DNA of 59,631 bases, taken from Synergistaceae bacterium. Lineage in GTDB: Bacteria; Synergistota; Synergistia; Synergistales; Aminobacteriaceae. Made by a program: the position numbers and the translations under genes. The notes under the pieces are model-generated. The model was not told the DNA's origin. It made no database searches and saw only the letters and a list, made by a program, of their open reading frames with translations. Where the stretch lies: the NCBI GenBank assembly GCA_017450125.1, contig JAFSWZ010000009.1, forward strand, positions 1-59,631, in the 5' to 3' direction. Below are positions 1 through 7,728 of this stretch, piece by piece. The number at the start of each line of letters is the position of its first letter. Positions within the stretch are counted from its first letter, which is position 1.

Positions 1-1
1 C

Positions 2-160
2 TACCTGCAGGCTCTGCTGAAGATAAAGCGGTTTGCGAACCAGTTACCGAGAAGCAGGAGGTTCCGCCTGATGGATGAGCTGAACAAGACCGTAGACAGC
101 ATTGACCCAACGATATATGGTTTCGAGGAAAAGCTCGGGGAGATTGAGGCAGGAAGATAG
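2..160 (+). CDS. C-terminal end of an unidentified protein (truncated by window edge)
   Basis: An open frame runs from the window edge to a TAG stop at 158-160 and gives the last 52 residues of a protein. The tail is rich in basic residues and then in acidic ones (…LMDELNKTVDSID… then …FEEKLGEIEAGR). I do not recognise a family. It is taken as real because the frame is open from the edge, codon usage resembles the neighbouring genes, and promoter-like elements follow its stop. Its function cannot be stated from this fragment. Confidence 0.5.
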   Translation, partial: YLQALLKIKRFANQLPRSRRFRLMDELNKTVDSIDPTIYGFEEKLGEIEAGR

Positions 161-171
161 TGTGCTATAAT
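144..171 (+). promoter_or_regulatory. Candidate sigma70 promoter with extended -10
   Basis: TTGAGG at 144-149 is followed after 16 bases by TATAAT at 166-171, and the -10 is preceded by TGC (163-165), an extended -10. It overlaps the end of the upstream gene and points toward the methyltransferase. A second candidate promoter lies 50 bases further on. Confidence 0.4.
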
Positions 172-196
172 CTCGGAAAAATTTTGCAGAAAGGTG

Positions 197-225
197 TAGA
201 CAGAAATGCATGAACTGTGTATAAT
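197..225 (+). promoter_or_regulatory. Candidate sigma70 promoter running into the heptanucleotide repeat
   Basis: TAGACA at 197-202, a 17-base spacer, and a perfect TATAAT at 220-225. The predicted start of transcription falls near base 232, inside the ATCACGC repeat, so repeat copy number would change the 5' end or the initially transcribed sequence. Confidence 0.5.
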
Positions 226-272
226 CACGCATCACGCATCACGCATCACGCATCACGCAGCACGCATCACGC
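224..272. repeat. Heptanucleotide tandem repeat (ATCACGC)x7
   Basis: Seven head-to-tail copies of ATCACGC. Copy six reads AGCACGC and the others are perfect. The first copy overlaps the last two bases of a TATAAT box. Repeats of this unit length are prone to slipped-strand copy-number change. The tract is non-coding and lies between promoter and terminator upstream of the FkbM-type methyltransferase gene. Confidence 0.9.
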
Positions 273-310
273 TCATAGTCTGCCTGTAATTTCGCACAAA
301 GATAATTCCG

Positions 311-350
311 CGTCCTGCAGAACAAACAAAAATTCTGCGGGACGTTTTTT
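311..350 (+). terminator. Rho-independent terminator or attenuator before the methyltransferase
   Basis: CGTCCTGCAGAA pairs with TTCTGCGGGACG and is followed by six T at 345-350. It ends only 27 bases before the methyltransferase start, and no second promoter is obvious after it. It may act as an attenuator of a roughly 120-nt leader, or define a small RNA starting in the heptamer repeat. Confidence 0.7.
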
Positions 351-377
351 GTGTCTGTCTGTTTCGGAGGCCGGGCT

Positions 378-1334
378 ATGGGAATAATGAAAGCACTTGC
401 GCGCAAACTTACAGGCAACAACAAGCTGATTAAACAGATGGTGCGAAGACATTATGACAACGGACATTATATCCGTGCCGCCGCTGTAATGGCGTGGATG
501 TTCCCGCTCAGAAAGTCCGCTGTGCTCAACTCGGAACTGCGAACTCTCAGATTCATAAACTCGAAGGAATATTACTCGGAGCTTCATGATTTGTGGAAAG
601 TTGACATGCCCGAAGGCTATTCGCTCGTGCGCTTAGGCCGTGAACACGACGGAGGATATATTCTGCTGGATGATTTTGCTCCAGGCGGCACAGCCTACTC
701 CTTCGGAATAAGCACAGATGTTTCGTGGGATAAGGACATGGCGGGGCGCGGCTACGATGTCTTCATGTACGACCATACTATCGACGGCCTGCCCGAAGAG
801 AACCCGCGCTTCCACTGGAGCAAGCTGGGCATCGCTGACGGCATCGTTCAGGACGACAGGCTCAAGACACTTGATGAACTCATCAGGACCAACCATCACG
901 AGGATAAACGCAACATGATTCTGAAGATGGATGTTGAGGGCGCAGAATGGGGCTTCCTTGAGCGGGTGAACCCCGACACGCTACGGCAGTTTGGGCAGAT
1001 GACGTTCGAGTTCCACAACGTAACGGATCACCCGAACCCTGAACTGGTGCTCGAAGTTTTCAGGAAGATCAACAGGACTCACCAGCTTGTACACATTCAC
1101 GCAAACAACAACGGAATTTACGTCGAGGCCGGCGGAAAAAAATTCTGCTTTGTGACCGAGCTGTCATATGTTCTGCGCGACAAGTATACTTTCACGGGAA
1201 AGTATGATCCTGTTTTGCCGCTGGACATCGATTCGCCGAACATGTTGAACTTGCAGGATATTGAGCTTGGCCGCTGGAACGAGCGTATGAATCTTGCTGA
1301 CAACATGATGAGTGCTTCGATGGTCGTTAGATAA
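378..1334 (+). CDS. FkbM-type SAM-dependent methyltransferase
   Basis: The 318-residue product is a probable SAM-dependent methyltransferase of the FkbM / Methyltransf_21 type. Enzymes of this family often methylate sugars or small metabolites. Visible support is the segment LGREHDGGYIL near residue 86, which starts the Rossmann region, and KMDVEGAEWGFLE near residue 180, the family's conserved acidic motif. ATG 378 is chosen because GGAGG at 366-370 sits 7 bases upstream; the ATG at 351 lies against the terminator and has no ribosome site. It is flanked by a heptamer repeat and terminator upstream and a strong terminator downstream, so it is monocistronic. Because of the repeat-bearing leader and the glycan genes elsewhere in the window, a surface-glycan substrate is plausible but unproven. 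Confidence 0.7.
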   Translation: MGIMKALARKLTGNNKLIKQMVRRHYDNGHYIRAAAVMAWMFPLRKSAVLNSELRTLRFINSKEYYSELHDLWKVDMPEGYSLVRLGREHDGGYILLDDFAPGGTAYSFGISTDVSWDKDMAGRGYDVFMYDHTIDGLPEENPRFHWSKLGIADGIVQDDRLKTLDELIRTNHHEDKRNMILKMDVEGAEWGFLERVNPDTLRQFGQMTFEFHNVTDHPNPELVLEVFRKINRTHQLVHIHANNNGIYVEAGGKKFCFVTELSYVLRDKYTFTGKYDPVLPLDIDSPNMLNLQDIELGRWNERMNLADNMMSASMVVR

Positions 1335-1352
1335 TTATTCGCATTTCACGAA

Positions 1353-1387
1353 AGCTCCCCTTTAACATGAGGGGGGCTGTTTTTTTG
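1353..1387 (+). terminator. Terminator of the methyltransferase gene
   Basis: AGCTCCCC pairs with GGGGGGCT across a short loop and is followed by a run of seven T (1380-1386). The T-run then merges into the rpsB extended -10 promoter. Confidence 0.85.
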
Positions 1388-1396
1388 TGCTATACT
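1388..1396 (+). promoter_or_regulatory. Extended -10 promoter of the rpsB operon
   Basis: TGC followed by TATACT (1391-1396). No -35 match is visible, because the -35 position is occupied by the preceding terminator's hairpin and T-run. It would give a 5' leader of about 105 bases before rpsB. Confidence 0.5.
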
Positions 1397-1422
1397 TACC
1401 CCACACCAAAATAAATTTACTC

Positions 1423-1474
1423 GTTCATCTATCGCTAAAGGTGTCCTGCGCTCTGCTCAGGATTGCGGGTGAAC
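1423..1474 (+). promoter_or_regulatory. Structured rpsB leader, possible S2 autoregulatory site
   Basis: GTTCATC (1423-1429) can pair with GGTGAAC (1468-1474). Inside that helix TCCTG (1444-1448) pairs with CAGGA (1458-1462). Nested helices just upstream of the rpsB ribosome site are what an autogenously regulated ribosomal-protein leader would look like. Regulation by S2 is known in other bacteria; here it is inferred only from structure and position. Confidence 0.4.
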
Positions 1475-1508
1475 GTATACATCAACCTTTAGGAGGTATT
1501 TATTCTTT

Positions 1509-2324
1509 ATGGCAGTAGCTAGTATGAAGCAGTTGCTCGAGTGCGGAGTCCACTTCGGACATCAGACCCGCCGCTGGAACCCCAAAATGAAGCCCTACAT
1601 CTTCACCGAACGCAACGGTGTCTACATCATTGACCTGCAGAAGACCGTCAAAGGCCTCGACCGCGCTTATGACTTCATCCGCGAGACAGCCGCAGCCGGC
1701 GGACATATCCTCTTCGTCGGCACCAAGCGTCAGGCTCAGGAGACCATCCGCGACGAAGCAACAAGGTGCGGACAGTTCTACATCAACCAGAGGTGGCTCG
1801 GCGGTCTCATGACCAACTTCCCGACCATCAGGCGCAGGATTTCCCGTATGCTCGAACTCAGGAAGTACGACGAGGAAGGCACGTGGGAAGAGTTCACCAA
1901 GAAGGAAATCGCCATGATCAAGAAGGAACAGCTCAAGCTCGAGAAGTATCTGGGCGGCATCGCCAACATGACTTCCACGCCTGATGCAATCTTCCTGATT
2001 GACCCCCGCAGAGAAGAAAACGCAATCGCTGAAGCACGCAGGCTTCACATCCCGGTTGTCTCAATTGTCGACACCAACTGCGACCCCGAAATGATCGACT
2101 ACCCCATTCCCGGCAACGACGACGCAATACGCGCAATCCGCCTCATCACCGGCCTCATGGCTAATGCAGTCATCGAGGGCAGGCAGGGTGAAGACGCTGT
2201 GATTATCCCCGTTCAGGAGCTCGGAGCAGTTGACGTGATGAGCGACGAGGAACGCATGGCAGAGCGCGAGAGGCTGCACGAGGAGTACGAGGGCAACATT
2301 GACGACGAAGGGATGGAGGCATAA
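1509..2324 (+). CDS. rpsB: 30S ribosomal protein S2
   Basis: This 271-residue protein belongs to the small ribosomal subunit, where S2 binds late near the head and S1. The N-terminal [20 protein letters not shown] and later [20 protein letters not shown] segments are diagnostic, as is [13 protein letters not shown]. It is slightly longer than the usual 230-260 because of an acidic C-terminal tail ([14 protein letters not shown]). AGGAGG lies upstream of ATG 1509 with a rather long 12-base gap. It heads the operon rpsB-tsf, with tsf starting 3 bases after its stop. A structured leader suggests autogenous control. Confidence 0.97.
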   Translation: MAVASMKQLLECGVHFGHQTRRWNPKMKPYIFTERNGVYIIDLQKTVKGLDRAYDFIRETAAAGGHILFVGTKRQAQETIRDEATRCGQFYINQRWLGGLMTNFPTIRRRISRMLELRKYDEEGTWEEFTKKEIAMIKKEQLKLEKYLGGIANMTSTPDAIFLIDPRREENAIAEARRLHIPVVSIVDTNCDPEMIDYPIPGNDDAIRAIRLITGLMANAVIEGRQGEDAVIIPVQELGAVDVMSDEERMAERERLHEEYEGNIDDEGMEA

Positions 2325-2327
2325 CTG

Positions 2328-3200
2328 ATGGCAGAGATTACAGCCGCAAAGGTCAAGGAACTCCGCGAGCGTACGGGCTCGGGAATGATGGACTGCAAGA
2401 AGGCTCTTGCCGAGACCGGCGGAGACATGGAGAAAGCAATAGACTACCTCCGCGAGAAAGGCTTAGCGAAGGCGGCCAAGAAGGCAGAGCGCACGGCATC
2501 TGACGGAAGGGTCTTCCACGTTGTGAGCCCGGACGGAAAGCTCGGCGTAATGGTCGAGATCAACAGCGAGACGGACTTTGTCGCGAAAACGGACGAGTTC
2601 AACGGGCTCGGAGATAAGATAGTCGCACATCTTGCGGCCAAGAGCTACCCGGATGTTCCGGCACTCCTCGAGAGCGTACACGAATCCGGCTCAACGATCA
2701 GCGAGCTTGTTACGTCAATCATCGCGAAGCTCGGGGAAAATATCGTCCTCAAGAGGTTCGCGCGTTACGATGCGGAGAACGGAAAGGCTTTCTGCTACAT
2801 CCACAGCAATTACAAGGTCGGCGCGCTCGTCGAACTTGACGCAGAGGACAAATCCGCAGCAGATAAGGCAGAGTTCGCGGAGCTCGGACATGAAATCTGC
2901 ATGCAGATTGCCGCAGCAGCACCGCAGTACCTTGTGCCCGAAGACGTACCTGAAGACGTTATCGAGCGCGAAAAGGAAGTTTACCGCACCCAGCTTCTCG
3001 AAGAGGGCAAGCCCGAGAAGAAGATAGAGTTCATACTTCCCGGCAAGCTCAGGAAGTTCTACGAGACAGTGTGCCTTCTGGAGCAGGAATACATCCGCGA
3101 CGGCGACAAGAGGATAAAGCAGCTCCTCGAGGAAGCCGGAAAGAAGCTCGGCACGAAGATAACCGTCAGACGTTTTGAGCGTTTCGCTATAGGCGAGTAA
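2328..3200 (+). CDS. tsf: Elongation factor Ts
   Basis: EF-Ts is the guanine-nucleotide exchange factor that recycles EF-Tu-GDP in the cytoplasm. The 290-residue product opens with the UBA-like helix region AAKVKELRERTGSGMMDCKKAL, and MMDCKKAL is the family signature. It then has the EINSETDFVAK motif near residue 75 and two core dimerisation-type domains. Length is normal for the family. The ATG follows the rpsB stop after 3 bases, so the genes are translationally linked. A hairpin follows the stop. Confidence 0.96.
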   Translation: MAEITAAKVKELRERTGSGMMDCKKALAETGGDMEKAIDYLREKGLAKAAKKAERTASDGRVFHVVSPDGKLGVMVEINSETDFVAKTDEFNGLGDKIVAHLAAKSYPDVPALLESVHESGSTISELVTSIIAKLGENIVLKRFARYDAENGKAFCYIHSNYKVGALVELDAEDKSAADKAEFAELGHEICMQIAAAAPQYLVPEDVPEDVIEREKEVYRTQLLEEGKPEKKIEFILPGKLRKFYETVCLLEQEYIRDGDKRIKQLLEEAGKKLGTKITVRRFERFAIGE

Positions 3201-3213
3201 CGGAATACAGATT

Positions 3214-3247
3214 ATCCCCAGTGTGAATGAATGTTTGCGCTGGGGAT
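3214..3247 (+). terminator. Hairpin between tsf and pyrH (weak terminator or processing site)
   Basis: A 10-base-pair stem (ATCCCCAGTG with CGCTGGGGAT, allowing one G-U pair) surrounds a 14-base loop and is followed by ATTTCTAT rather than a clean U-run. It probably reduces read-through into pyrH and does not end the transcript fully. Confidence 0.5.
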
Positions 3248-3272
3248 ATTTCTATCAACGGAGGCTGATAAC

Positions 3273-3980
3273 GTGTACAAACGTATATTGCTGAAGCTGT
3301 CGGGCGAGGTCTTGGCCGGAGAAAAACGCACAGGGCTGGACTTTGCGGAAGTGAGGAAGTTCGCGGATTGCATGGCGGAAATCCAGCGCGCAGGCCTTGA
3401 ACTCTCCGTAGTTATTGGCGGAGGGAACATGATTCGCGGGCGCGACGCTCTGGACTACGGGCTCGAACATGCGCAGGTTGACGCTATAGGGATGCTCGGC
3501 ACGGTCATGAACGCCCTTGCGCTGAAATTCTCTCTGCAGAGTTTGGGCGTAAAGGCGGAAGTTCTCTCGGCTGTCGGAATGCCTCCCGTCGCGGAACTCT
3601 ACAGCCGCGAGCGCGCAAAAAGTCTTCTTGCGTCGGGTTACGTCGTAATCTTCGGGGCGGGTACGGGGCATCCGTTCTTCTCGACGGACACTGCGGCGGC
3701 ACTCAGGGCAGCAGAACTCGGGCTCGACTGCATAATCAAGGCTACTAAGGTCAACGGCATCTACACCAAAGACCCGGCCAAGTTCCCGGATGCTGAGTTT
3801 CTGCCGGAACTGACTTACAGCGAGGCCATAGCGCGCGGGATTGAGGTAATGGACACTGCGGCGTTCGCGCTGTGCAGGGAGAACAGGATACCCGTCCAGG
3901 TGATGAGCATTCACGAGGAAGGATGGGCAAGGAAGATTATTGACGGCGTAAAAACCGGAACAATCGTTAAGGAGGAGTAA
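3273..3980 (+). CDS. pyrH: UMP kinase
   Basis: PyrH phosphorylates UMP to UDP with ATP in pyrimidine nucleotide synthesis and is usually a GTP-activated hexamer. The 235-residue product starts YKRILLKLSGEVLAG, the amino-acid-kinase opening. It has GGGNMIRGRD near residue 50 and FGAGTGHPFFSTDTAAALRA near 130-150, all typical of bacterial UMP kinases. The GTG at 3273 is chosen because GGAGG at 3260-3264 lies 8 bases upstream and the protein start then matches the family; an ATG at 3231 would add 14 unrelated residues through the hairpin. frr follows after 5 bases. Confidence 0.95.
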   Translation: MYKRILLKLSGEVLAGEKRTGLDFAEVRKFADCMAEIQRAGLELSVVIGGGNMIRGRDALDYGLEHAQVDAIGMLGTVMNALALKFSLQSLGVKAEVLSAVGMPPVAELYSRERAKSLLASGYVVIFGAGTGHPFFSTDTAAALRAAELGLDCIIKATKVNGIYTKDPAKFPDAEFLPELTYSEAIARGIEVMDTAAFALCRENRIPVQVMSIHEEGWARKIIDGVKTGTIVKEE

Positions 3981-3985
3981 TTGTC

Positions 3986-4543
3986 ATGCCTAAGGATGAG
4001 CTGGTAACTCTGCGCGAGAACATGGACAAAGCTATAGCGTTTCTTCAGAGCGAGTACCTTTCGATACGGACAGGCCGCGCACATCCCGGACTTGTGAGCG
4101 ACATCAAGGCCGACTACTACGGAACACCGACTGCCATCAAACAATTAGCCAACATCACGATACCAGAAGGCCGCGTGATTCAGATTGCGCCTTTCGACAA
4201 GGGAGCGTTGAAGGCGATGGAGAAGGCAATCTTGGCCGCCAACATCGGAATGACCCCCCAGAGCGACGGCACGGTCATAAGATTAACCCTGCCGGAACTC
4301 ACGAAGCAGAGGCGCGTGGAACTCACGAAGATTCTCGCGAAGAAGGCAGAGGACGCAAAAGTCGTCATCAGGAACTACAGGCGGGACGCAATCGAGGCAC
4401 TCAAGAAGCAGGAGAAAGCCTCAGAGATAACTGAAGACGACCTCAAGAAGCTGACGAAGGAAGTTCAGGACATAACGGACAGCTACATCAAGAAGATAGA
4501 CGAGGTCTACGAAGTTAAGAAGAAGGAAGTATTGGAGGATTAG
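3986..4543 (+). CDS. frr: Ribosome recycling factor
   Basis: RRF works with EF-G to split post-termination ribosomes. The 185-residue length is exactly typical. Signature segments are FLQSEYLSIRTGRAHPGLV near residue 20, and ITIPEGRVIQIAPFDKGALKAMEKAI, where the family has the domain I/II hinge. The C-terminal helix carries EVQDITDSYIKKIDE. It lies in the conserved order rpsB-tsf-pyrH-frr and is followed by cheR with one base between stop and start. Confidence 0.96.
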   Translation: MPKDELVTLRENMDKAIAFLQSEYLSIRTGRAHPGLVSDIKADYYGTPTAIKQLANITIPEGRVIQIAPFDKGALKAMEKAILAANIGMTPQSDGTVIRLTLPELTKQRRVELTKILAKKAEDAKVVIRNYRRDAIEALKKQEKASEITEDDLKKLTKEVQDITDSYIKKIDEVYEVKKKEVLED

Positions 4544-4544
4544 C

Positions 4545-5348
4545 ATGGAAGAACGCAGTCAGTATAATTCACCGGGCTACACGACGTTCAAGATGAAGCT
4601 CAAGAAGTTAATCGGCATCGACCTGAACTCCTACAAGGAGCAGATTCACCGCCGTACTCATGAGCTTATGGCGCGCTGGGGCTGCAAGACATACGACGAA
4701 TACTACGACATGATGAGCAGGGACGAGAAGAAGCTCCGCGAGTTCCTTGACCACCTGACAATCAACGTCTCGGAGTTCTTCAGGAATGACTCGCAGTGGT
4801 GGAAGCTGAGGGACAAGATAATTCCCGAGCTCATCGAGAAGCGCAAGACGAAACGCCTCAAGCTGTGGAGTGCGGGCTGTGCAACGGGCGAAGAGCCTTA
4901 CTCGCTGGCGATACTCTCTGCAGTCTGCGGGCTCGACCAGATGAACCCCGTGCTTGCCGCCGACGTGGATGCCGGTGCGATAGCCGCCGCACAGAGAGCT
5001 AATTACCGCAAAGCCAACCTGCTGAACGTCCCGAAAGAGTATCTGGCAAAGTACTTCACGACGAAGGACGCGGGGCAGACTTATGACGTAGTGCCGGAAA
5101 TCAAGCGCAGAGTTTCTTTCAAGAAGATGAACATGATTGATGACGCGTTCGGGGGCGGGTTTGACCTGATACTCTGCCGGAACGTCGTAATCTACTTTAC
5201 TGCTGACACGAAGACGAAGCTCTACAAGAAGTTCTTTGACGCGCTTGCCCCCGGCGGGTATTTCCTTGTGGGTTCGACGGAACAGATATTCGGCTACCAG
5301 CAGATAGGCTTCGAGTCGGCCGGGCCGTTCCTGTACACGAAGAAGTAG
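4545..5348 (+). CDS. cheR: CheR-type chemoreceptor methyltransferase
   Basis: CheR transfers methyl groups from SAM to glutamates on chemoreceptors. This 267-residue product has the N-terminal helical CheR domain (residues 10-75, including VSEFFRN near 75) and the SAM-binding domain with the motif WSAGCATGEEPYSLA near residue 107, DLILCRNVVIYF near 206, and a family-type end, GGYFLVGSTEQI. It is an orphan here: no cheB, chemoreceptor or cheA is in the window, and it is embedded in a translation operon. Methylation of a non-chemotaxis target is possible. The start ATG lies one base after the frr stop. Confidence 0.88.
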   Translation: MEERSQYNSPGYTTFKMKLKKLIGIDLNSYKEQIHRRTHELMARWGCKTYDEYYDMMSRDEKKLREFLDHLTINVSEFFRNDSQWWKLRDKIIPELIEKRKTKRLKLWSAGCATGEEPYSLAILSAVCGLDQMNPVLAADVDAGAIAAAQRANYRKANLLNVPKEYLAKYFTTKDAGQTYDVVPEIKRRVSFKKMNMIDDAFGGGFDLILCRNVVIYFTADTKTKLYKKFFDALAPGGYFLVGSTEQIFGYQQIGFESAGPFLYTKK

Positions 5349-5353
5349 CTGGC

Positions 5354-5710
5354 ATGTACGAATTTCAGCTGACGAACAGACTGAATAACACTCTGCAGGA
5401 CTTGTGCTGGAGGTTATGCCTCAGCAAGGTGAGTAGGGTCATGATAAAGGTCGGAGGCTTCAGGAAGATTAACCCTGAGCTGATGGCCTTCATCTTTTCG
5501 TCGATCTCGCGGGGTACTCCTGCGGAAGGAGCAAACTTGTCCGTGATGATAGTTCCTGCGGCGTTCAGGTGCTACGAGTGCGGGAGGACATGGACGACGA
5601 CGGAGGACGCGGAGTTCCAGTGCCCATACTGCGCGGGCAGAAACGTTGACCTTCTGAGCGGGCTGGAGATGGCGATAGATTACCTTGAAGCAGAGGAAGC
5701 GCGTATATGA
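5354..5710 (+). CDS. HypA-like zinc-ribbon protein lacking the nickel-binding His2
   Basis: The 118-residue product has the length and layout of HypA/HybF, the nickel chaperone for hydrogenase or urease maturation. It has an N-terminal domain and then a zinc site CYECG…CPYCAG near residues 73-95, followed by the conserved ISGxEM-like end (LLSGLEMAIDYLE). The canonical HypA start MHE, whose His2 binds nickel, is here MYE, so a key ligand is missing. No hydrogenase genes are nearby. It may be a divergent or repurposed HypA. It sits 5 bases after cheR and its stop overlaps the helicase start by four bases (ATGA). Confidence 0.7.
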   Translation: MYEFQLTNRLNNTLQDLCWRLCLSKVSRVMIKVGGFRKINPELMAFIFSSISRGTPAEGANLSVMIVPAAFRCYECGRTWTTTEDAEFQCPYCAGRNVDLLSGLEMAIDYLEAEEARI

Positions 5711-7728
5711 CGGACATACTCAAAGGCTTGTCGCCTGAGCAGCAGGAAGCGGCGACGTACACTGACGGTCCGCTTCTGATTCTCGCGGGAGCAGGGAGCG
5801 GCAAGACGCGTGTACTTACGCACAAAATCGCATGGCTTATCGCTGAGGGCATAGCAGCACCGCAGGACATCATGGCCGTAACCTTCACGAACAAGGCCGC
5901 CGGAGAGATGCGGACGAGAATCGACGCGCTTGTTCCGGGCGGGACAGCAGGACGCATCCAGGTGAGCACGTTTCACGGTTACGGGCTGAGATTCCTCTTT
6001 CGGAACAGGGAAGCAGTCCAGAAGATGCTGAAGCTGAGGGAAGGCTTTGCTGTGTTCGACAGGGAGGACTCGCGCTCGCTGGTGAAAGAAATTCTCGAGA
6101 AGGCACAGCCTGAACGCGAGGTGTCTGCGGCAGAAGTGCTCGATATAATTTCGCGGGATTATACTATGTGGTCTCCTACGTCAGGGGACAGGTTCATTCA
6201 GGACGAATGGATGATGGACATTGCCGACACCTACAGGTCAACCCTGCGGGAGCTCAATGCCGTAGACTTCGACGACCTTATGATTCTGCCCCTCATTATG
6301 ATGGAGCAGGATACTGCACTGAGGCGCAGGGAACAGGAACGCATCAGCTGGCTTCTCGTTGATGAGTATCAGGACGTGAACAACGCACAGGACCTTCTTC
6401 TGCGACGCTACCTTGTCGGCCCGGAATGCACGATAAACGCCGTCGGAGACCCTGACCAGTCCATCTACGGCTGGCGTGGAGCGGACATCAACGTCATCCT
6501 GAACTTCACGCACGAATACCCGCGCGCAAAGACGATCCGGCTCGAGCAGAATTACCGTTCGACGAAGATGATACTTGACGCGTCGAATGCCCTCATCCGC
6601 AACAACGTCAAACGTCTCAAGAAGGAGCTCTACACTGCCCAGAGAGCGGGCGACAGAATCTACTCGCTCATAGCTGGCAGCGACTGGCAGGAGGCAGACT
6701 TCCTCGTGAGGGAGATAGACCGGCTTCACAGGGTAAAGTATTTCCCCTACGGACACATAGCAGTGCTTTACCGGCAGAACGCGATGAGCCGTGTAATCGA
6801 GAAGTGTTTTTTGGAGAACGACGTGCCCTACAGGATAATTCGCGGGGTATCGTTCTATGAGCGTATGGAGGTCAAGGACGTTCTGGCGATACTGAAGCTC
6901 GCGCTCAACCCGTTGGACAGCGTGTCGCTCGAACGTGTCGCGAAGATAAAGAGCATCTTCGAGGGCATGGGCGCGAAGTCCCTGCAGAGCTGGAACGAGT
7001 GGCTGTCGTCGCAGTTAATCGGCATCATCAACAACCCGTTACAGCTTTGGTCATCAGTAGCTGGCGGAGCGTGGAACGTCAAGGGCAAGGCCGGAGCGTC
7101 AATGAAGAAGTTCGCTGCCCACATGTGCGCGCTCCACGAGCTTGCTGACGGCGGAATAAGCGCGGCGGTTGACTACGTGCTCAACGACATGGGTTACGCC
7201 GGACACCTCCAGAACTACGACAAGGAATCGTACAACGACAGGATCGACAACGTCAGGGAGCTGAAGTCCATCGTTCCTGACGGAGACCTGCGGGAGACGC
7301 TCGCTGAGGCGGCACTCTTTACGGACGCTGACACTGCCCGCGACGACAGGGACTCCGTTAATCTCATGACACTTCACGCGTCGAAGGGGCTGGAGTTCCC
7401 GATAGTGTTCATGGTCGGGCTTGAGGAAGGAATTTTCCCGCACAACCCGCGCGCTGACTGCACAGACCCTGATGCCGACATTGAGGAGGAACGCAGGCTC
7501 TGCTACGTCGGAATGACCAGAGCAGAAGTGAAGCTGTACATGACCTGTGCGCGTTCGAGGAGGCTTTACGGCGGGCATCAGGAAAACGACATGTCGCGCT
7601 TCCTGCTGGAGATTCCCGACGAGTGCAAGGAAGTTGACGACAGAGGGATATTCAGGAGCGGTACATTCACGGACAGGGGACGGGGCTATGGCGGTTACGG
7701 CAATAACAGGGGAAATCGGCTCTGGTAA
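5707..7728 (+). CDS. UvrD/PcrA/Rep-family superfamily 1 DNA helicase
   Basis: A 3'-5' DNA helicase of the UvrD/PcrA/Rep group acting in repair and replication-fork maintenance. The 673-residue protein has Walker A AGAGSGKT (about 28-35), TFTNKAAGEM (motif Ia), DEYQDVNNAQ (motif II, about 220), GDPDQSIYGWRGA (motif III, about 245), NYRS (motif IV), NLMTLHASKGLEF (motif V) and YVGMTRA (motif VI, about 597). It is somewhat shorter than PcrA (about 720), and the C-terminus is a glycine/asparagine-rich tail (GGYGNNRGN). The start overlaps the upstream gene by ATGA and its last 41 bases overlap coaE in another frame. Confidence 0.92.
   Translation: MTDILKGLSPEQQEAATYTDGPLLILAGAGSGKTRVLTHKIAWLIAEGIAAPQDIMAVTFTNKAAGEMRTRIDALVPGGTAGRIQVSTFHGYGLRFLFRNREAVQKMLKLREGFAVFDREDSRSLVKEILEKAQPEREVSAAEVLDIISRDYTMWSPTSGDRFIQDEWMMDIADTYRSTLRELNAVDFDDLMILPLIMMEQDTALRRREQERISWLLVDEYQDVNNAQDLLLRRYLVGPECTINAVGDPDQSIYGWRGADINVILNFTHEYPRAKTIRLEQNYRSTKMILDASNALIRNNVKRLKKELYTAQRAGDRIYSLIAGSDWQEADFLVREIDRLHRVKYFPYGHIAVLYRQNAMSRVIEKCFLENDVPYRIIRGVSFYERMEVKDVLAILKLALNPLDSVSLERVAKIKSIFEGMGAKSLQSWNEWLSSQLIGIINNPLQLWSSVAGGAWNVKGKAGASMKKFAAHMCALHELADGGISAAVDYVLNDMGYAGHLQNYDKESYNDRIDNVRELKSIVPDGDLRETLAEAALFTDADTARDDRDSVNLMTLHASKGLEFPIVFMVGLEEGIFPHNPRADCTDPDADIEEERRLCYVGMTRAEVKLYMTCARSRRLYGGHQENDMSRFLLEIPDECKEVDDRGIFRSGTFTDRGRGYGGYGNNRGNRLW

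Noticed and set aside
224-272. Short CRISPR-like array
   Set aside because: Units are seven bases with no spacers; this is a simple tandem repeat.
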